NCBI RefSeq assembly: GCF_900188485.1
Contig: NZ_FZPH01000016.1
Coordinates: 124,001-188,000 of the forward strand
Length of the DNA: 64,000 bases
Origin: Asanoa hainanensis
GTDB taxonomy: Bacteria > Actinomycetota > Actinomycetes > Mycobacteriales > Micromonosporaceae
Direction of reading: 5' to 3'
Positions within the stretch are counted from its first letter, which is position 1. Every line of letters starts with the position of its first letter. Below the pieces are notes generated by a model that was given only the letters and a program-made list of their open reading frames with translations, searched no databases and was not told the DNA's origin. The translations under genes were made by a program, and so were the position numbers. This document shows positions 14,720 through 23,026 of the stretch, one piece after another.

Positions 14720-17700
14720 TTACGCCGGTTCGATCCAGATGTTGCGGTAGCGCACCGGGTTCGTGTGGTCCTGTAGGCGGATCGGGCCGAAGGTGTTGGC
14801 CTCCGCCGCTCCCCCGCCCGTCGGGCCGTTGACGGCCACGTTGTTGTGGACCGTCACCCCGTTCCAGACCACGGTCATCCGGGCGTCCTCGGTCTTCGTC
14901 GTGCCGTTGAAGCGGGCCGCTCGGAAGGTGACCTCGTACGTCTGCCAGGTCTCGGGCGCGGTCGCGGCGTTCACGTCCGCCGCCTTCTTCTGGTAGATCG
15001 AGGCCGCTTCGTCGTTGCCCAGGGACGTGTCTCCGTACGAGTCCAGGACCTGCAGCTCGTACCGGTCCTGTTGGTAGACACCGCTGTTCGCGCGGGCCTG
15101 GCCCGTCACCTCCGGTCCGTACAGCGGCAGCCAGAACTCGACGTGCAGCTTGTAGTCGCCGTAGCTCTGCCGCGTCCGGATGTCACCGCCGTTGACCTGC
15201 ATGCCGCCGCCCGTGATGGTCCACGTCGGGTTGCTGCCGTTGGTGTGCGCCCAGTTCGCGGTCATCGACGCCGCGGTGCCGTCGAACAGGACCGTCCGGG
15301 TGGGACCAGAGCCCCCTGAGCCGTACACCTCGAACTCGTAGATCCGCGCCGCCCCGTTTCCGTCGCTCGCCGGGGTCTGCACGTTGAGCCGCACATAGCG
15401 CGCCTGCACCGCGGTGAAGTTGTGTGTCGTCGTCGCCGCCGTGTTGGCCGTGACCGTGGCCACTGTGGACCAAGAGGTGCCGTTCGTCGACACCTGCAGG
15501 TTGAAGTCCCGCGTGTTCCACGACGCGTTCTCGCCGCCGGTCGCCGCGTGCTTGAGCACCACCCGACTCACCGTCGTCGCGGCACCCAGGTCGACCTGCA
15601 TCCACTTGGTCGAACCGAGCGAGCACCACTTGTCGGTGTTGCCTCCCGTCGTGCTGCCGTTGACCGCCTTGGCCGAACCCTCGTTGGCGTTGCAGGAACT
15701 GTCCGATGTGGCCGGCTTGTTGAGCGCCAGGTTGACGGCCGCCGGGCCACCGGTGACCGAGATGTTGTCCAGGTTGACGTTGCCGATGTCGCCGGCGTCG
15801 TACCGGTAGGAGATGGTGTTCGTGCCCGCGTTCAGCGTCACCGCCTCGGTCTTCGTCGCCCACGTGTCCCAGTTGTTGGTGAACGGCAACTGGGTCTGGC
15901 GCAGCTTGGTGCCGTTGACATACAGCGACACCGTCTTCGTACCCGTGCCGCCGTTGGGTCCGTTGGAGTACCGCAGGTTCACGTCATAGGAACCCGTGGA
16001 GGCCGCGGACACCGTGAACGTCGTGGTCGCGCCCTGGGTGCCGTAGCCGGCCACGAAGCCCGAACCGGTGTAGTTGAGGTGGTCGTTCATCACCACAGCG
16101 CCGCCGGACAGCGCCGCCGACTCCGCCTCCAGCACGCCCGGCTGTTGCGGGCCGCCGATCAGCGAGTTGAGCGTGTACCAGGCCTCCGTGCTCCACAGCT
16201 CCTGGCCGTTGGTGGCGGTGAACGAGCGCGGCGAGCGCAGGTGGACCACCCGACCGGCCTGCAGACCGTTGATCTTCAGGGTGACCTTGCGGCCGTCGGC
16301 GGACGCGGTCGCGGACGTGACCGACAGCGTCTGCTCGTCGACCTTCGGACCGCCGTAGTTCTGCGTCGGCACGTACCGCCACTGCTTCACCTGGTACTTG
16401 GTGGCCAGGCCCGCGATCGTGGCGGCCGACAGCGGCTGCGTGTACTCCACCTCGAAACCGCCGCTGATCGCGCGCACGGCGAGCATGTCGAACACGTTGC
16501 CACCGTTGGGCGTCAGCTTCTGCAGGCCGTACTTCAGCTTGCCCGCCTGACCCCAGTTGCCGTCGGCGCCGAGGCCACCGACGTAGATGGCGCCGTTCGG
16601 GCCGATCGACGTGCGCAGCACGCCCATCTCCAGGCCCTGGGTGTGCCGGAACAGCGCGCCCTGGTACTCGCCGTTGATCTTCTCCAGGTACGCCCGTTGC
16701 AGGCCGCCGTAGGTCACGTCACCGATCAACATCTGCCCCGCGTACGTGCCGGACGGGATCATGACAGGCGTGCTCGGCGAGTTGGCGATCTCGTTCTGCG
16801 GCATCCACAGCACCGGCTGCGTCACCGGCTGGCTCTGGAACGGCCCGGGCGGGTTCATGTAGAGGTTGAAGAACCGGTCCTGCTTGATGTGCACGAGCTT
16901 CGACGACGGCAGCCAGTCGCCCTGGTTGTCGGTGACGAAGATGCCACCTTCAGGACCCCAACCGATGCCATCGGGGGTACGCAGGCCGCCGGCGACGTAG
17001 TGCACCGCGCCCGTGTTCTTGTCGACCCGGATCGTGGAACCCCGGTTGGCGGCCGGCTGCGGGTTCGTGGTCGCGCCGCCGTAGTTGATCGAGATCGACA
17101 GGTTCAGGTAGAAGTACGGCGCCTGGTAGAGCAGCCCGAACGCGAACTCGTGGAAGTTGCCACCCCACGGCCACGTCGCCACCTGGCGGTAGTTGTCGGT
17201 CACCCAGTCGCCGTTGGTGTCGTTGAGCTCGACGAGCCGGTGCTTCTCCGACACGTACAGCTTGCCGTCGACGTATTTGATGCCCATCGGTTCGCGCAAC
17301 CCGGTGGCGATCCGTTGGTACGTCACCTGCGACGGCTGCGTCGCGGTCTGCACATTGGACAGCAGGTAGACCTCGCCGAGCACGTTGTCCGTGCCGCCCC
17401 AGGTCGTGATCGCCATCCGGCCGTCGGGCAGCCAGTCCATAGCGGACACCTGCGGCTCGAACCCGGTCGGGCGCAGGTTGGTCAGCGTGTAGTTGGGGTT
17501 CACCGAGGTCAGCGGCAGGCCGTCGCCGGGCGAGTCGGTCACGCCCTCGCACTCCTTGCGGCCCGGGGCGGTAACCCGGACCACGCCGGCGTCGGTGGAC
17601 AGCACGCTGTTGGGCACGAGCACGAAGGTCGAGGATCCCGGCGTACGCCAGTCCAGCGTGATCTGCTGGTCGACGCTGCGCTCGAAGTGGTCGATCCGCA

Positions 17701-18199
17701 GCGAGTGGTAGCCGGTGGTGAGGCTGATCGTGCCTTCCTTGGGCGGCTGGGCGCTGTGCAGGCCGTCGTGGTCGATGACCACGGTGTTGTCGATCAGCAG
17801 CCGCGAGCCGTCGTCGCTGGTGAGCCGGAAGGTGTAGCTGCCGGCCGTGGCGATGTTGATATTGCCGATCACCTGGGTGACGAAGTTGTCGCTGAACCCG
17901 CCGAAGTCGGCGGTCGTCGTCCAGTTGATCGTGGGCATGAGCTTGTCCACGTTGGGCGTCTGGCTGGGCTTGAGGTCACAGATCTCGTTGAGCGGCACCT
18001 GTACGTCGAAGACGCGCAGGGTGACGCCGGGCTCTTGCGGCGGCGGAGCCGCCTGCGCCGCGACCGGCGCGACCAGGACACTGCCGAACAGCAGGCCCGC
18101 GGCGGCGAGTATGGACAGGGGACGGCGTAAGCCAGGACGTCTGAGGTCCTCAGATGCCGTGCCGCTACCGCGGCACAGCGTCTTCCGGTTGTTGCTCAT
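14720..18199 (-). CDS. Secreted multidomain protein: PA14, propeller, CBM6, F5/8 type C, DUF1080
   Basis: 1159 aa from the ATG preceded by GGAGGAAC (the frame opens 19 codons earlier). Signal peptide: basic start then LSILAAAGLLFGSVLVAPVAAQA. Domains in order, approximate: PA14 (55-200, GSYTFRLTSDDGSRLLIDN), glucose/sorbosone-dehydrogenase-like beta-propeller (230-600, AMDWLPDGRMAITTW, GIGWGPEGGIFVTDNQGDW), a linker domain, CBM6 (695-825), F5/8 type C/CBM32 (830-965, LALNKPATSDSS, KWMQVDLG), and DUF1080 (970-1159, RTVLFDGT, FGPIRLQDHTNPVRYRNIWI). DUF1080 proteins act on 3-keto-glycosides. The set suggests an extracellular glycan-binding oxidoreductase or lyase. Divergent from a secreted protease gene. 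Confidence 0.9.
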   Translation of the reverse strand: MSNNRKTLCRGSGTASEDLRRPGLRRPLSILAAAGLLFGSVLVAPVAAQAAPPPQEPGVTLRVFDVQVPLNEICDLKPSQTPNVDKLMPTINWTTTADFGGFSDNFVTQVIGNINIATAGSYTFRLTSDDGSRLLIDNTVVIDHDGLHSAQPPKEGTISLTTGYHSLRIDHFERSVDQQITLDWRTPGSSTFVLVPNSVLSTDAGVVRVTAPGRKECEGVTDSPGDGLPLTSVNPNYTLTNLRPTGFEPQVSAMDWLPDGRMAITTWGGTDNVLGEVYLLSNVQTATQPSQVTYQRIATGLREPMGIKYVDGKLYVSEKHRLVELNDTNGDWVTDNYRQVATWPWGGNFHEFAFGLLYQAPYFYLNLSISINYGGATTNPQPAANRGSTIRVDKNTGAVHYVAGGLRTPDGIGWGPEGGIFVTDNQGDWLPSSKLVHIKQDRFFNLYMNPPGPFQSQPVTQPVLWMPQNEIANSPSTPVMIPSGTYAGQMLIGDVTYGGLQRAYLEKINGEYQGALFRHTQGLEMGVLRTSIGPNGAIYVGGLGADGNWGQAGKLKYGLQKLTPNGGNVFDMLAVRAISGGFEVEYTQPLSAATIAGLATKYQVKQWRYVPTQNYGGPKVDEQTLSVTSATASADGRKVTLKINGLQAGRVVHLRSPRSFTATNGQELWSTEAWYTLNSLIGGPQQPGVLEAESAALSGGAVVMNDHLNYTGSGFVAGYGTQGATTTFTVSAASTGSYDVNLRYSNGPNGGTGTKTVSLYVNGTKLRQTQLPFTNNWDTWATKTEAVTLNAGTNTISYRYDAGDIGNVNLDNISVTGGPAAVNLALNKPATSDSSCNANEGSAKAVNGSTTGGNTDKWCSLGSTKWMQVDLGAATTVSRVVLKHAATGGENASWNTRDFNLQVSTNGTSWSTVATVTANTAATTTHNFTAVQARYVRLNVQTPASDGNGAARIYEFEVYGSGGSGPTRTVLFDGTAASMTANWAHTNGSNPTWTITGGGMQVNGGDIRTRQSYGDYKLHVEFWLPLYGPEVTGQARANSGVYQQDRYELQVLDSYGDTSLGNDEAASIYQKKAADVNAATAPETWQTYEVTFRAARFNGTTKTEDARMTVVWNGVTVHNNVAVNGPTGGGAAEANTFGPIRLQDHTNPVRYRNIWIEPA

Positions 18200-18391
18200 T
18201 GTTCCTCCGGGACGGTAGAGGACGAGCGAATCGACGCGGGTCACCGCGTTGCGCACACGGTAGGGGTCTTCCAGGGCACGTGTCCATATCTAAACTTCGA
18301 TGGGACAGAACTTCCGTCTTAACGAGCAGAAGTAGCACCGATGCCATCGAAAGGGTTGCCGACGGTCACCCATTCAGGGATATTCATCGAT

Positions 18392-19204
18392 ATGCGCCCA
18401 GCCCGGATCCTCGCCGCCGTCGCGGCGCTCGCCCTGTTCCTGCCGGCCACCGCCGCCGCGGCTGCGCCCGGCCTCGCCGCCTACCGCAGCCTGCCCGGGA
18501 CCGCCTGGTGGAGCGACGGGCACGGCACGCACGTCGCGGTGGACGACACCGTCCCGGCGACGACCGTTTCCGGTCTCCGCGCGGCCCTCGGTGGCCGGGG
18601 ACAGGTCGTCCACGAGAAGGGTGTTCTGCGCAGACACATCGCCGGCGCGGACCCGTTCTTCCAGGCGGGCGGCTTCCGGTGCCTGGTCGGGTTCAACGCC
18701 CGCGCCGGCAGCACGTTCTACTTCCTGACCTCGCGGCACTGCGTCGGCGCGGTCGGCAGCACCGTGTACGCCGACGCGTCGGCCACCGTGCCGCTCGGCG
18801 TGGTCACCACCGTGACCCCGGGCTGGGACACCGCGCTGGTCCGCTACACCAACACCACGATCGCCAAGCCGAGCGCGGTCAACATCTATCCGGGCCTGGC
18901 CCCGATCACCAGCTTCGGCACGCGGGCCGTCGGCACGCGGGTCACCCGCAGTGGCCCGAGCGGCGTCCGGTCCGGCACGATCACCGCGCTGAACGTGACC
19001 GTCAACTACGCCGACGGGTCCGTGACCGGGCTGATCCGGACGACCATCTGCAGCCAGCCCGGCGACAGCGGCGGACCGCTGTTCGCCGGGACGACCGGCG
19101 TCGGCATCACCTCCGGCGGCAGCGGCTCGTGCACGACCGGGGGCGTCAGCTACTACTCCCCGACGGTGCGGGCCGGCTCCGCGTACGGGGTCGGCCCGTA
19201 CTAG
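18392..19204 (+). CDS. Secreted S1 family serine protease (streptogrisin-like)
   Basis: 270 aa. Signal peptide MRPARILAAVAALALFLPATAAAA. A short propeptide precedes a chymotrypsin-fold catalytic domain with His116 (TSRHCVG), Asp146 (GWDTALV) and Ser226 (GDSGGP), and likely disulfides Cys97-Cys117 and Cys220-Cys247 as in streptogrisins/alpha-lytic proteases. Secreted protein degradation is the expected role. The frame opens earlier at 18341, but the signal peptide fixes the ATG at 18392, with AGGGA 11 nt upstream. The 192-bp divergent gap holds TTCGATGG (18296) and CCATCGAA (18344) as an inverted pair. Its last 4 bp overlap the aldo/keto reductase gene. Confidence 0.92.
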   Translation: MRPARILAAVAALALFLPATAAAAAPGLAAYRSLPGTAWWSDGHGTHVAVDDTVPATTVSGLRAALGGRGQVVHEKGVLRRHIAGADPFFQAGGFRCLVGFNARAGSTFYFLTSRHCVGAVGSTVYADASATVPLGVVTTVTPGWDTALVRYTNTTIAKPSAVNIYPGLAPITSFGTRAVGTRVTRSGPSGVRSGTITALNVTVNYADGSVTGLIRTTICSQPGDSGGPLFAGTTGVGITSGGSGSCTTGGVSYYSPTVRAGSAYGVGPY

Positions 19205-20142
19205 GCGGCGTTGTCCAGAAGCTCGCGCTGTTCGGGCGTGAGCGTGATCGACATCGCCGCGATCGCCTCGTCGAGCTGATCCACCGTGCTCGGGCCGACG
19301 ATCGGCATCACCGGCGGGTGGTCACCGGTCATCCAGGCCAGCACCACGTGGTTGCGGGTGGTGCCGAGCTCGGACGCCACGGTGTCCAGGGCGGCCAGGC
19401 GGGCGACGGTGCCCGGGTGGTCGTACTCCGGCGCCAACGGCTTGTCCGCCCGGGTGTAGGCACCGCTCAGCAGCGGCGTGTAGGCCCAGACGGCGATGTC
19501 GTCGTGGCTCTCCACATAGGAGCGCAGCTCGTCCTCGTAGAAGCCGAACCGGTGCACCACCGTCGGCCTCGTGCCGGGTCGCGGCCGCAGGTAGGTGTGG
19601 TGCTGCTGCACCGCGGTGTAGCCGACCACGCCCGCGTCCGCCGCCGCCCGGCGTGACCGTTCCAGGCGCCAGGCCGCGAAGTTGGAGCAGCCGAGCCGCT
19701 TGACCAGGCCGGCGTTGACGAGCTCGCCGAAGGCGCCGACCGTCTCCTCGACCGGCGTACGGCGGAAGTCCTTGTGCGCCCAGTACAGCTCGACCCGGTC
19801 GGTGCCGAGCCGGCGCAGGCTCTGCTCGATGCCGGCCTTGATCGTCGGTGCGGCCAGCCCCTCGGCCGTCTCCGGGAAGCGACCGGCCTCGAGCGGCTCG
19901 CAGCCGACCTTGGTGCTGATCGCCACCCGGTCGCGCACCCCGGGCCGGCGGGCGAGCCAGCGGCCGAGCAGCGTCTCGCTCTGGCCGCCGAAGCCGCTGG
20001 GGTCGGCCCAGAAGGCATAGCAGTTGGCCGTGTCGATCCAGGTGCCGCCCGCGTCGACGAAACGGTCGAGGATCGCGAACGCGCGCCGCTCGTCGACGGT
20101 GGTGCCGAACATCATCGCTCCGAGTACCAGGTTCTCCATCAT
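19201..20142 (-). CDS. Aldo/keto reductase
   Basis: 313 aa TIM-barrel oxidoreductase. GTWIDTANCYAFW carries the active-site Asp and Tyr, STKVG the Lys, and ELYWAHKDF the His; the C-terminal MPIVGPSTVDQL is the NADPH-binding segment. Substrate unknown. The frame is open 86 codons upstream but homology starts at MMENLVLGAMMFGTTVDERRA, giving ATG 20142 (or 20139). It is divergent from a MocR-type regulator with a 46-bp gap, so it is a likely target of that regulator. Confidence 0.9.
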   Translation of the reverse strand: MMENLVLGAMMFGTTVDERRAFAILDRFVDAGGTWIDTANCYAFWADPSGFGGQSETLLGRWLARRPGVRDRVAISTKVGCEPLEAGRFPETAEGLAAPTIKAGIEQSLRRLGTDRVELYWAHKDFRRTPVEETVGAFGELVNAGLVKRLGCSNFAAWRLERSRRAAADAGVVGYTAVQQHHTYLRPRPGTRPTVVHRFGFYEDELRSYVESHDDIAVWAYTPLLSGAYTRADKPLAPEYDHPGTVARLAALDTVASELGTTRNHVVLAWMTGDHPPVMPIVGPSTVDQLDEAIAAMSITLTPEQRELLDNAA

Positions 20143-20188
20143 GCTGTCGACGGTAGTGAGGATCGGTCGGGGCGTACGCTCCAATCTC

Positions 20189-21568
20189 ATGGCAGATTCC
20201 CAGACCAATCTGGCATGGGCGACGCTGCTCGACCTGACCGGAACCGGCCCGGTCCACCAACGGCTGGCCCGGGCCCTGCGCGGGGCGATCCGGGACGGCC
20301 GGCTGCCGACCGGGTCGGCCGTGCCGCCGAGCCGGGCGCTCGCCGAGGAGCTCGGGTGCTCCCGTTGGGTGGTCACCGAGGCGTACGGCCAGCTCGTCAC
20401 CGAGGGCTACCTGGCGGCGCGGGTGGGATCGGCGACCCGGGTGGCCTGGACGCCCGACGTGGTTTCGACCCCGCGGCCGGCCCACTCCCGCGCCCGGACG
20501 ATCGCGATCCGCTACGACCTCGCGCCCGGCCTGCCGGACCTGCGGGCGTTCCCTCGCCGCCGCTGGGCCGACAGCGTCGCCGCCGTGACCCGCACGGTCT
20601 CCGTCACCGACCTGGGCCTGCCCGACCCGCGCGGCCATCTGGTCGCCCGCCGGACCATCGCCGACTACCTGCGGCGCTCCCGCGGCGCCGTCGCGGCCGC
20701 CGACACCGTCACCATCTGCTCGGGGATCACCGACGGCGTGACCCGGGTGGCGCGGGCGCTGCGCCGGCTCGGCGTCGACGCGGTCGCGGTGGAGGAGCCC
20801 GGCTGGCCCCGCCTCCGGGCCGCGATCACCGGCGCGGGCCTGTCGGTGCGCCCGGTCCCCGTCGACCGCGACGGACTGGAGATCAGTGCTCTCGACGGAG
20901 TGCGAGCGGTCGTCGTCGGAGCAGCGCACCAGTTCCCGAGTGGAGCAGTGCTCTCGCCCGAGCGCCGCGCCGCCCTGGTCCGATGGGCCCGCGCGGTGGA
21001 CGGCTTCGTCGTAGAGGACGACTACGACGCCGAGTTCCGCTACGACCGCCGCCCGATCGCCGCGATGCAGGGCCTCGACCCGGCCCGGGTGACGCTGCTC
21101 GGCTCGGTGAGCAAGACCCTCTCCCCCGCGCTCGGCCTGGGTTGGCTGGTCGCGCCGGGCACGCTCGACCTGGGCGCGGAGGCCGCGCCGCCGGTGCTGG
21201 ACCAGCTCGCGCTGGCGGCGTTCGTCGACCGGGGCTGGTACGACGCCCACCTGCGCGCCGCCCGCCGCCGCTTCCGGGCGCGCCGCGACCTGCTGCTGGC
21301 GGCCCTGGCCGAGGCAATCCCGGAGGGCACGGTCGACGGCACGGCCGCCGGCCTGCACGTGCTGCTGCATCTGCCCACCGGAACCGACGCGGGTGCGGTG
21401 GTCCGCACCGCCGCCCGCGCCGGCCTGAGCCTGATGGCGCTGGACGACTACCGGGCCGACCGCCCGGCCACCCCGACACCGGTGCTGGTGCTCGGCTACG
21501 GCAACCTCGCCGACGTCGAGATCGCCCCGGCGGTCGCCGCGCTGCGCAAGACCCTCGACCGGGTGTAG
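20189..21568 (+). CDS. MocR-type GntR regulator with aminotransferase domain
   Basis: 459 aa. A GntR winged helix (VHQRLARALRGAIRDGRL, PPSRALAEELGCSRWVVTEAY) is fused to a fold-type I aminotransferase-like domain with the PLP-lysine motif LLGSVSKTLSPALGLGW and VEDDYDAEFRYDR. MocR proteins such as PdxR or GabR sense PLP and amines. The chosen ATG starts MADSQTNLAWATLL; the longer frame reads through the divergent promoter. CCAATCT occurs at 20181-20187 and 20205-20211, 24 bp apart and overlapping the start, with CCAGACCAATCTGG being a palindrome, a possible autoregulatory site. Confidence 0.9.
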   Translation: MADSQTNLAWATLLDLTGTGPVHQRLARALRGAIRDGRLPTGSAVPPSRALAEELGCSRWVVTEAYGQLVTEGYLAARVGSATRVAWTPDVVSTPRPAHSRARTIAIRYDLAPGLPDLRAFPRRRWADSVAAVTRTVSVTDLGLPDPRGHLVARRTIADYLRRSRGAVAAADTVTICSGITDGVTRVARALRRLGVDAVAVEEPGWPRLRAAITGAGLSVRPVPVDRDGLEISALDGVRAVVVGAAHQFPSGAVLSPERRAALVRWARAVDGFVVEDDYDAEFRYDRRPIAAMQGLDPARVTLLGSVSKTLSPALGLGWLVAPGTLDLGAEAAPPVLDQLALAAFVDRGWYDAHLRAARRRFRARRDLLLAALAEAIPEGTVDGTAAGLHVLLHLPTGTDAGAVVRTAARAGLSLMALDDYRADRPATPTPVLVLGYGNLADVEIAPAVAALRKTLDRV

Positions 21569-21604
21569 CGATGGGCGGCGCGTGGGTGGTTTCTGGCATG
21601 CTGG

Positions 21605-21685
21605 GGGTGAGTGCGACTGGCGGCACGGGATGGCAGTGACCATCGGGGAGCCCGCCGTGGGTATCGACCGCCTGGGTGCCCACGG
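21605..21685 (+). promoter_or_regulatory. ZTP (pfl) riboswitch upstream of folD
   Basis: The conserved pfl elements appear in order: GTGCGACTGGCGG, a GATGG/CCATC hairpin, CGGGGAGC, and CCGCCTGGGT. The last lies in the loop of a 7-bp stem CCGTGGG (21655-21661) / CCCACGG (21679-21685), directly followed by the folD ribosome site GAGGGGGGA. ZTP riboswitches sense ZMP/ZTP and switch on one-carbon genes such as folD when 10-formyl-THF is short. The arrangement suggests translational control. Confidence 0.9.
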
Positions 21686-21701
21686 TCGAGGGGGGATAAC
21701 C

Positions 21702-22559
21702 ATGTCCGCACGTCTGCTGCCCGGCGGCCCGGTCGCCGAGAGCATCCTGTCGGAGGTTTCCGACCGGGTGCGCGTCCTGCGCGACAAGGGCGTCACGCCC
21801 GCGCTGGCCACCATCCTGGTCGGCGACGACGACGCGAGCGCCGGCTACATCCGGATCAAGCAGCGGCAGGCCGCCGACCTCGGCTTCGTCTCGCCGCACG
21901 CCCACCTGCCGGCCGACACGACCCAGGCGGAGCTCGAGCGGGTGATCGCCGAGTTCAGCGCCGACTCCGCCGTACACGGCCTGCTCGTGCAGCACCCCGT
22001 CCCCGGGCACCTGGACTACGACGTGGCCCTCGCCGCGATGGACCCCGACAAGGACGTCGACGGCATGCACCCGGTCAACATGGGCCGGCTCGCGCTCGGC
22101 CTGCCCGGCCCGCTGCCCTGCACCCCGGCGGGCATCGAAGCGCTGCTCGCCTTCCACGACATCCCGGTCGCCGGCCGCGAGGTGGTCATCCTCGGCCGCG
22201 GCGCGACGCTCGGCCGCCCGCTGGCGATGCTGCTCGCACAGAAGCGCCCGACCGCCAACGCCGCGGTCACGGTCGTCCACACGGGCGTCAAGGACTGGCC
22301 CCGCTACACCCAGCGCGCGGAGATCCTGATCGCGGCAGCCGGCGTGCCGGGCATCATCCAGCCCGAGCACGTCCGCCCCGGCTCGACGGTCATCGGCGGC
22401 GGCGTCCGCTACGAAGGGCGGCGCCTGCTGCCCGACGTCGACGAGTCGTGCGCGGAGGTGGCGGGCGCGATCACGCCGCGCGTCGGCGGCGTCGGGCCGA
22501 CCACCGTCGCGATGCTCTTCCGCAACGCGATCACCGCCGCCGAGCGAGCGAGCTCTTAG
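21702..22559 (+). CDS. folD: FolD, methylene-THF dehydrogenase/cyclohydrolase
   Basis: 285 aa, exact family size. Catalytic YIRIKQRQA (Tyr and Lys), VHGLLVQHPVPGHLD, DPDKDVDGMHPVN, PCTPAGIEAL, and NADP-binding ILGRGATLGRPLAMLL are all present, ending in VGGVGPTTVAMLF. It interconverts 5,10-methylene-THF and 10-formyl-THF. The start ATG has the strong site GAGGGGGGA; upstream in-frame ATGs fall within the riboswitch and are rejected. The last 18 codons belong to a 66-bp unit repeated two more times after the stop. Confidence 0.96.
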   Translation: MSARLLPGGPVAESILSEVSDRVRVLRDKGVTPALATILVGDDDASAGYIRIKQRQAADLGFVSPHAHLPADTTQAELERVIAEFSADSAVHGLLVQHPVPGHLDYDVALAAMDPDKDVDGMHPVNMGRLALGLPGPLPCTPAGIEALLAFHDIPVAGREVVILGRGATLGRPLAMLLAQKRPTANAAVTVVHTGVKDWPRYTQRAEILIAAAGVPGIIQPEHVRPGSTVIGGGVRYEGRRLLPDVDESCAEVAGAITPRVGGVGPTTVAMLFRNAITAAERASS

Positions 22560-22703
22560 CCAAAGGCGACAGTCGCGATGCGCTCCCGCAACGCCGTCAC
22601 CGCCACCGAAAGGGCCAGCTACTAGCCAAAGACGACGGTCGCGATGCTCTTCCACAACGCCGTCACCGCGGCCGAATTAGCCAGCTCCCGATCAAAGACG
22701 CGA
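22506..22703 (+). repeat. Triplicated folD 3' end, three 66-bp tandem units
   Basis: Units at 22506-22571, 22572-22637 and 22638-22703 each begin GTCGCGATGC and continue with CGCAACGC.GTCACCGCC...AGCCAAA. The period is exactly 66 bp (22 codons), so copies 2 and 3 keep folD's frame (VAMRSRNAVTATERASY, VAMLFHNAVTAAELASS) beyond stop codons at the ends of units 1 and 2. The last unit runs into intergenic repeat copy B. Confidence 0.9.
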
Positions 22704-22791
22704 TTCATTGCTCGGGTCCGTCCGGGGCACGACCGATGCTCCCGCCAGAGAGCGCTCCGCTTCGCTCCGCTGCCAGGTCCGCGGCTGGTCA
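22702..22791. repeat. Intergenic repeat, copy B
   Basis: Second copy of the ~85-90 bp family, closest to copy A from CGCCAGAGA through CGCTCCGCTTCGCTCCGC to CCAGGTCCGCGG.TGGTCA. It begins GATTCATTGCTCGGG, as does copy C (GATTCATTACTCGGG). It lies between the convergent folD and GT-C genes, followed at once by a strong hairpin. Confidence 0.85.
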
Positions 22792-22798
22792 AGGCAGA

Positions 22799-22845
22799 AG
22801 GGAGGGTCCCTCGTCAACTCTGCCCGTTGACAAGGGACCCTTCTT
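22799..22845. terminator. Strong bidirectional hairpin terminator
   Basis: Arms 22799-22818 and 22826-22845 pair over 20 bp with one mismatch and two G-T wobbles around a 7-nt loop (TCTGCCC); the inner stem is GTCAAC/GTTGAC and the middle GGGTCCCT/AGGGACCC. It lies between convergent genes, as expected for a shared terminator. Confidence 0.75.
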
Positions 22846-22903
22846 CGCTGGACCGACGGCGAGCCCGTCGCCGGCCGCGTTGACCGGCACCCATCGCAGG
22901 ACC

Positions 22904-23026
22904 GGCGCGGACCGCAACCCCAACGCGGAACGCAGGACCAGCGCGGACCGCAACCCCAACGCGGAACGCAACCCCAACGCGGGCCGCAAGACCGACGCGG
23001 GCCGCAAGACCGACGCGGGCCGCTAG
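22904..23026. repeat. 18-bp minisatellite, 6.8 copies
   Basis: Units of the form RRCGCGGRMCGCARSMCC repeat every 18 bp: GGCGCGGACCGCAACCCC, AACGCGGAACGCAGGACC, AGCGCGGACCGCAACCCC and so on, the last cut short at CGCTAG. The array touches the stop codon of the minus-strand membrane protein gene. On the plus strand it would read as a charged six-residue repeat (NAERNP, DAGRKT), but no start or ribosome site supports translation. Confidence 0.85.

Noticed and set aside
15422-18130. 902-codon plus-strand frame opposite the DUF1080 multidomain gene
   Set aside because: Antisense shadow; residue composition is typical of high-GC non-coding frames, while the minus-strand gene has a signal peptide and six recognisable domains.
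21582-21701. 40-residue N-terminal extension of FolD
   Set aside because: This DNA is the ZTP riboswitch, and ATG 21702 has a strong ribosome site and gives the standard length.
19322-21814. 830-codon minus-strand frame across the AKR and MocR genes
   Set aside because: Overlaps two well-supported genes in different frames and has no domain.
22644-22883. 79-codon plus-strand frame after folD
   Set aside because: It begins inside the third 66-bp duplicate and runs through the repeat and terminator hairpin; no independent support.
22904-23026. Possible small gene encoding a six-residue repeat protein on the plus strand
   Set aside because: No start codon with a ribosome site, and the reading continues from the intergenic repeat and hairpin.
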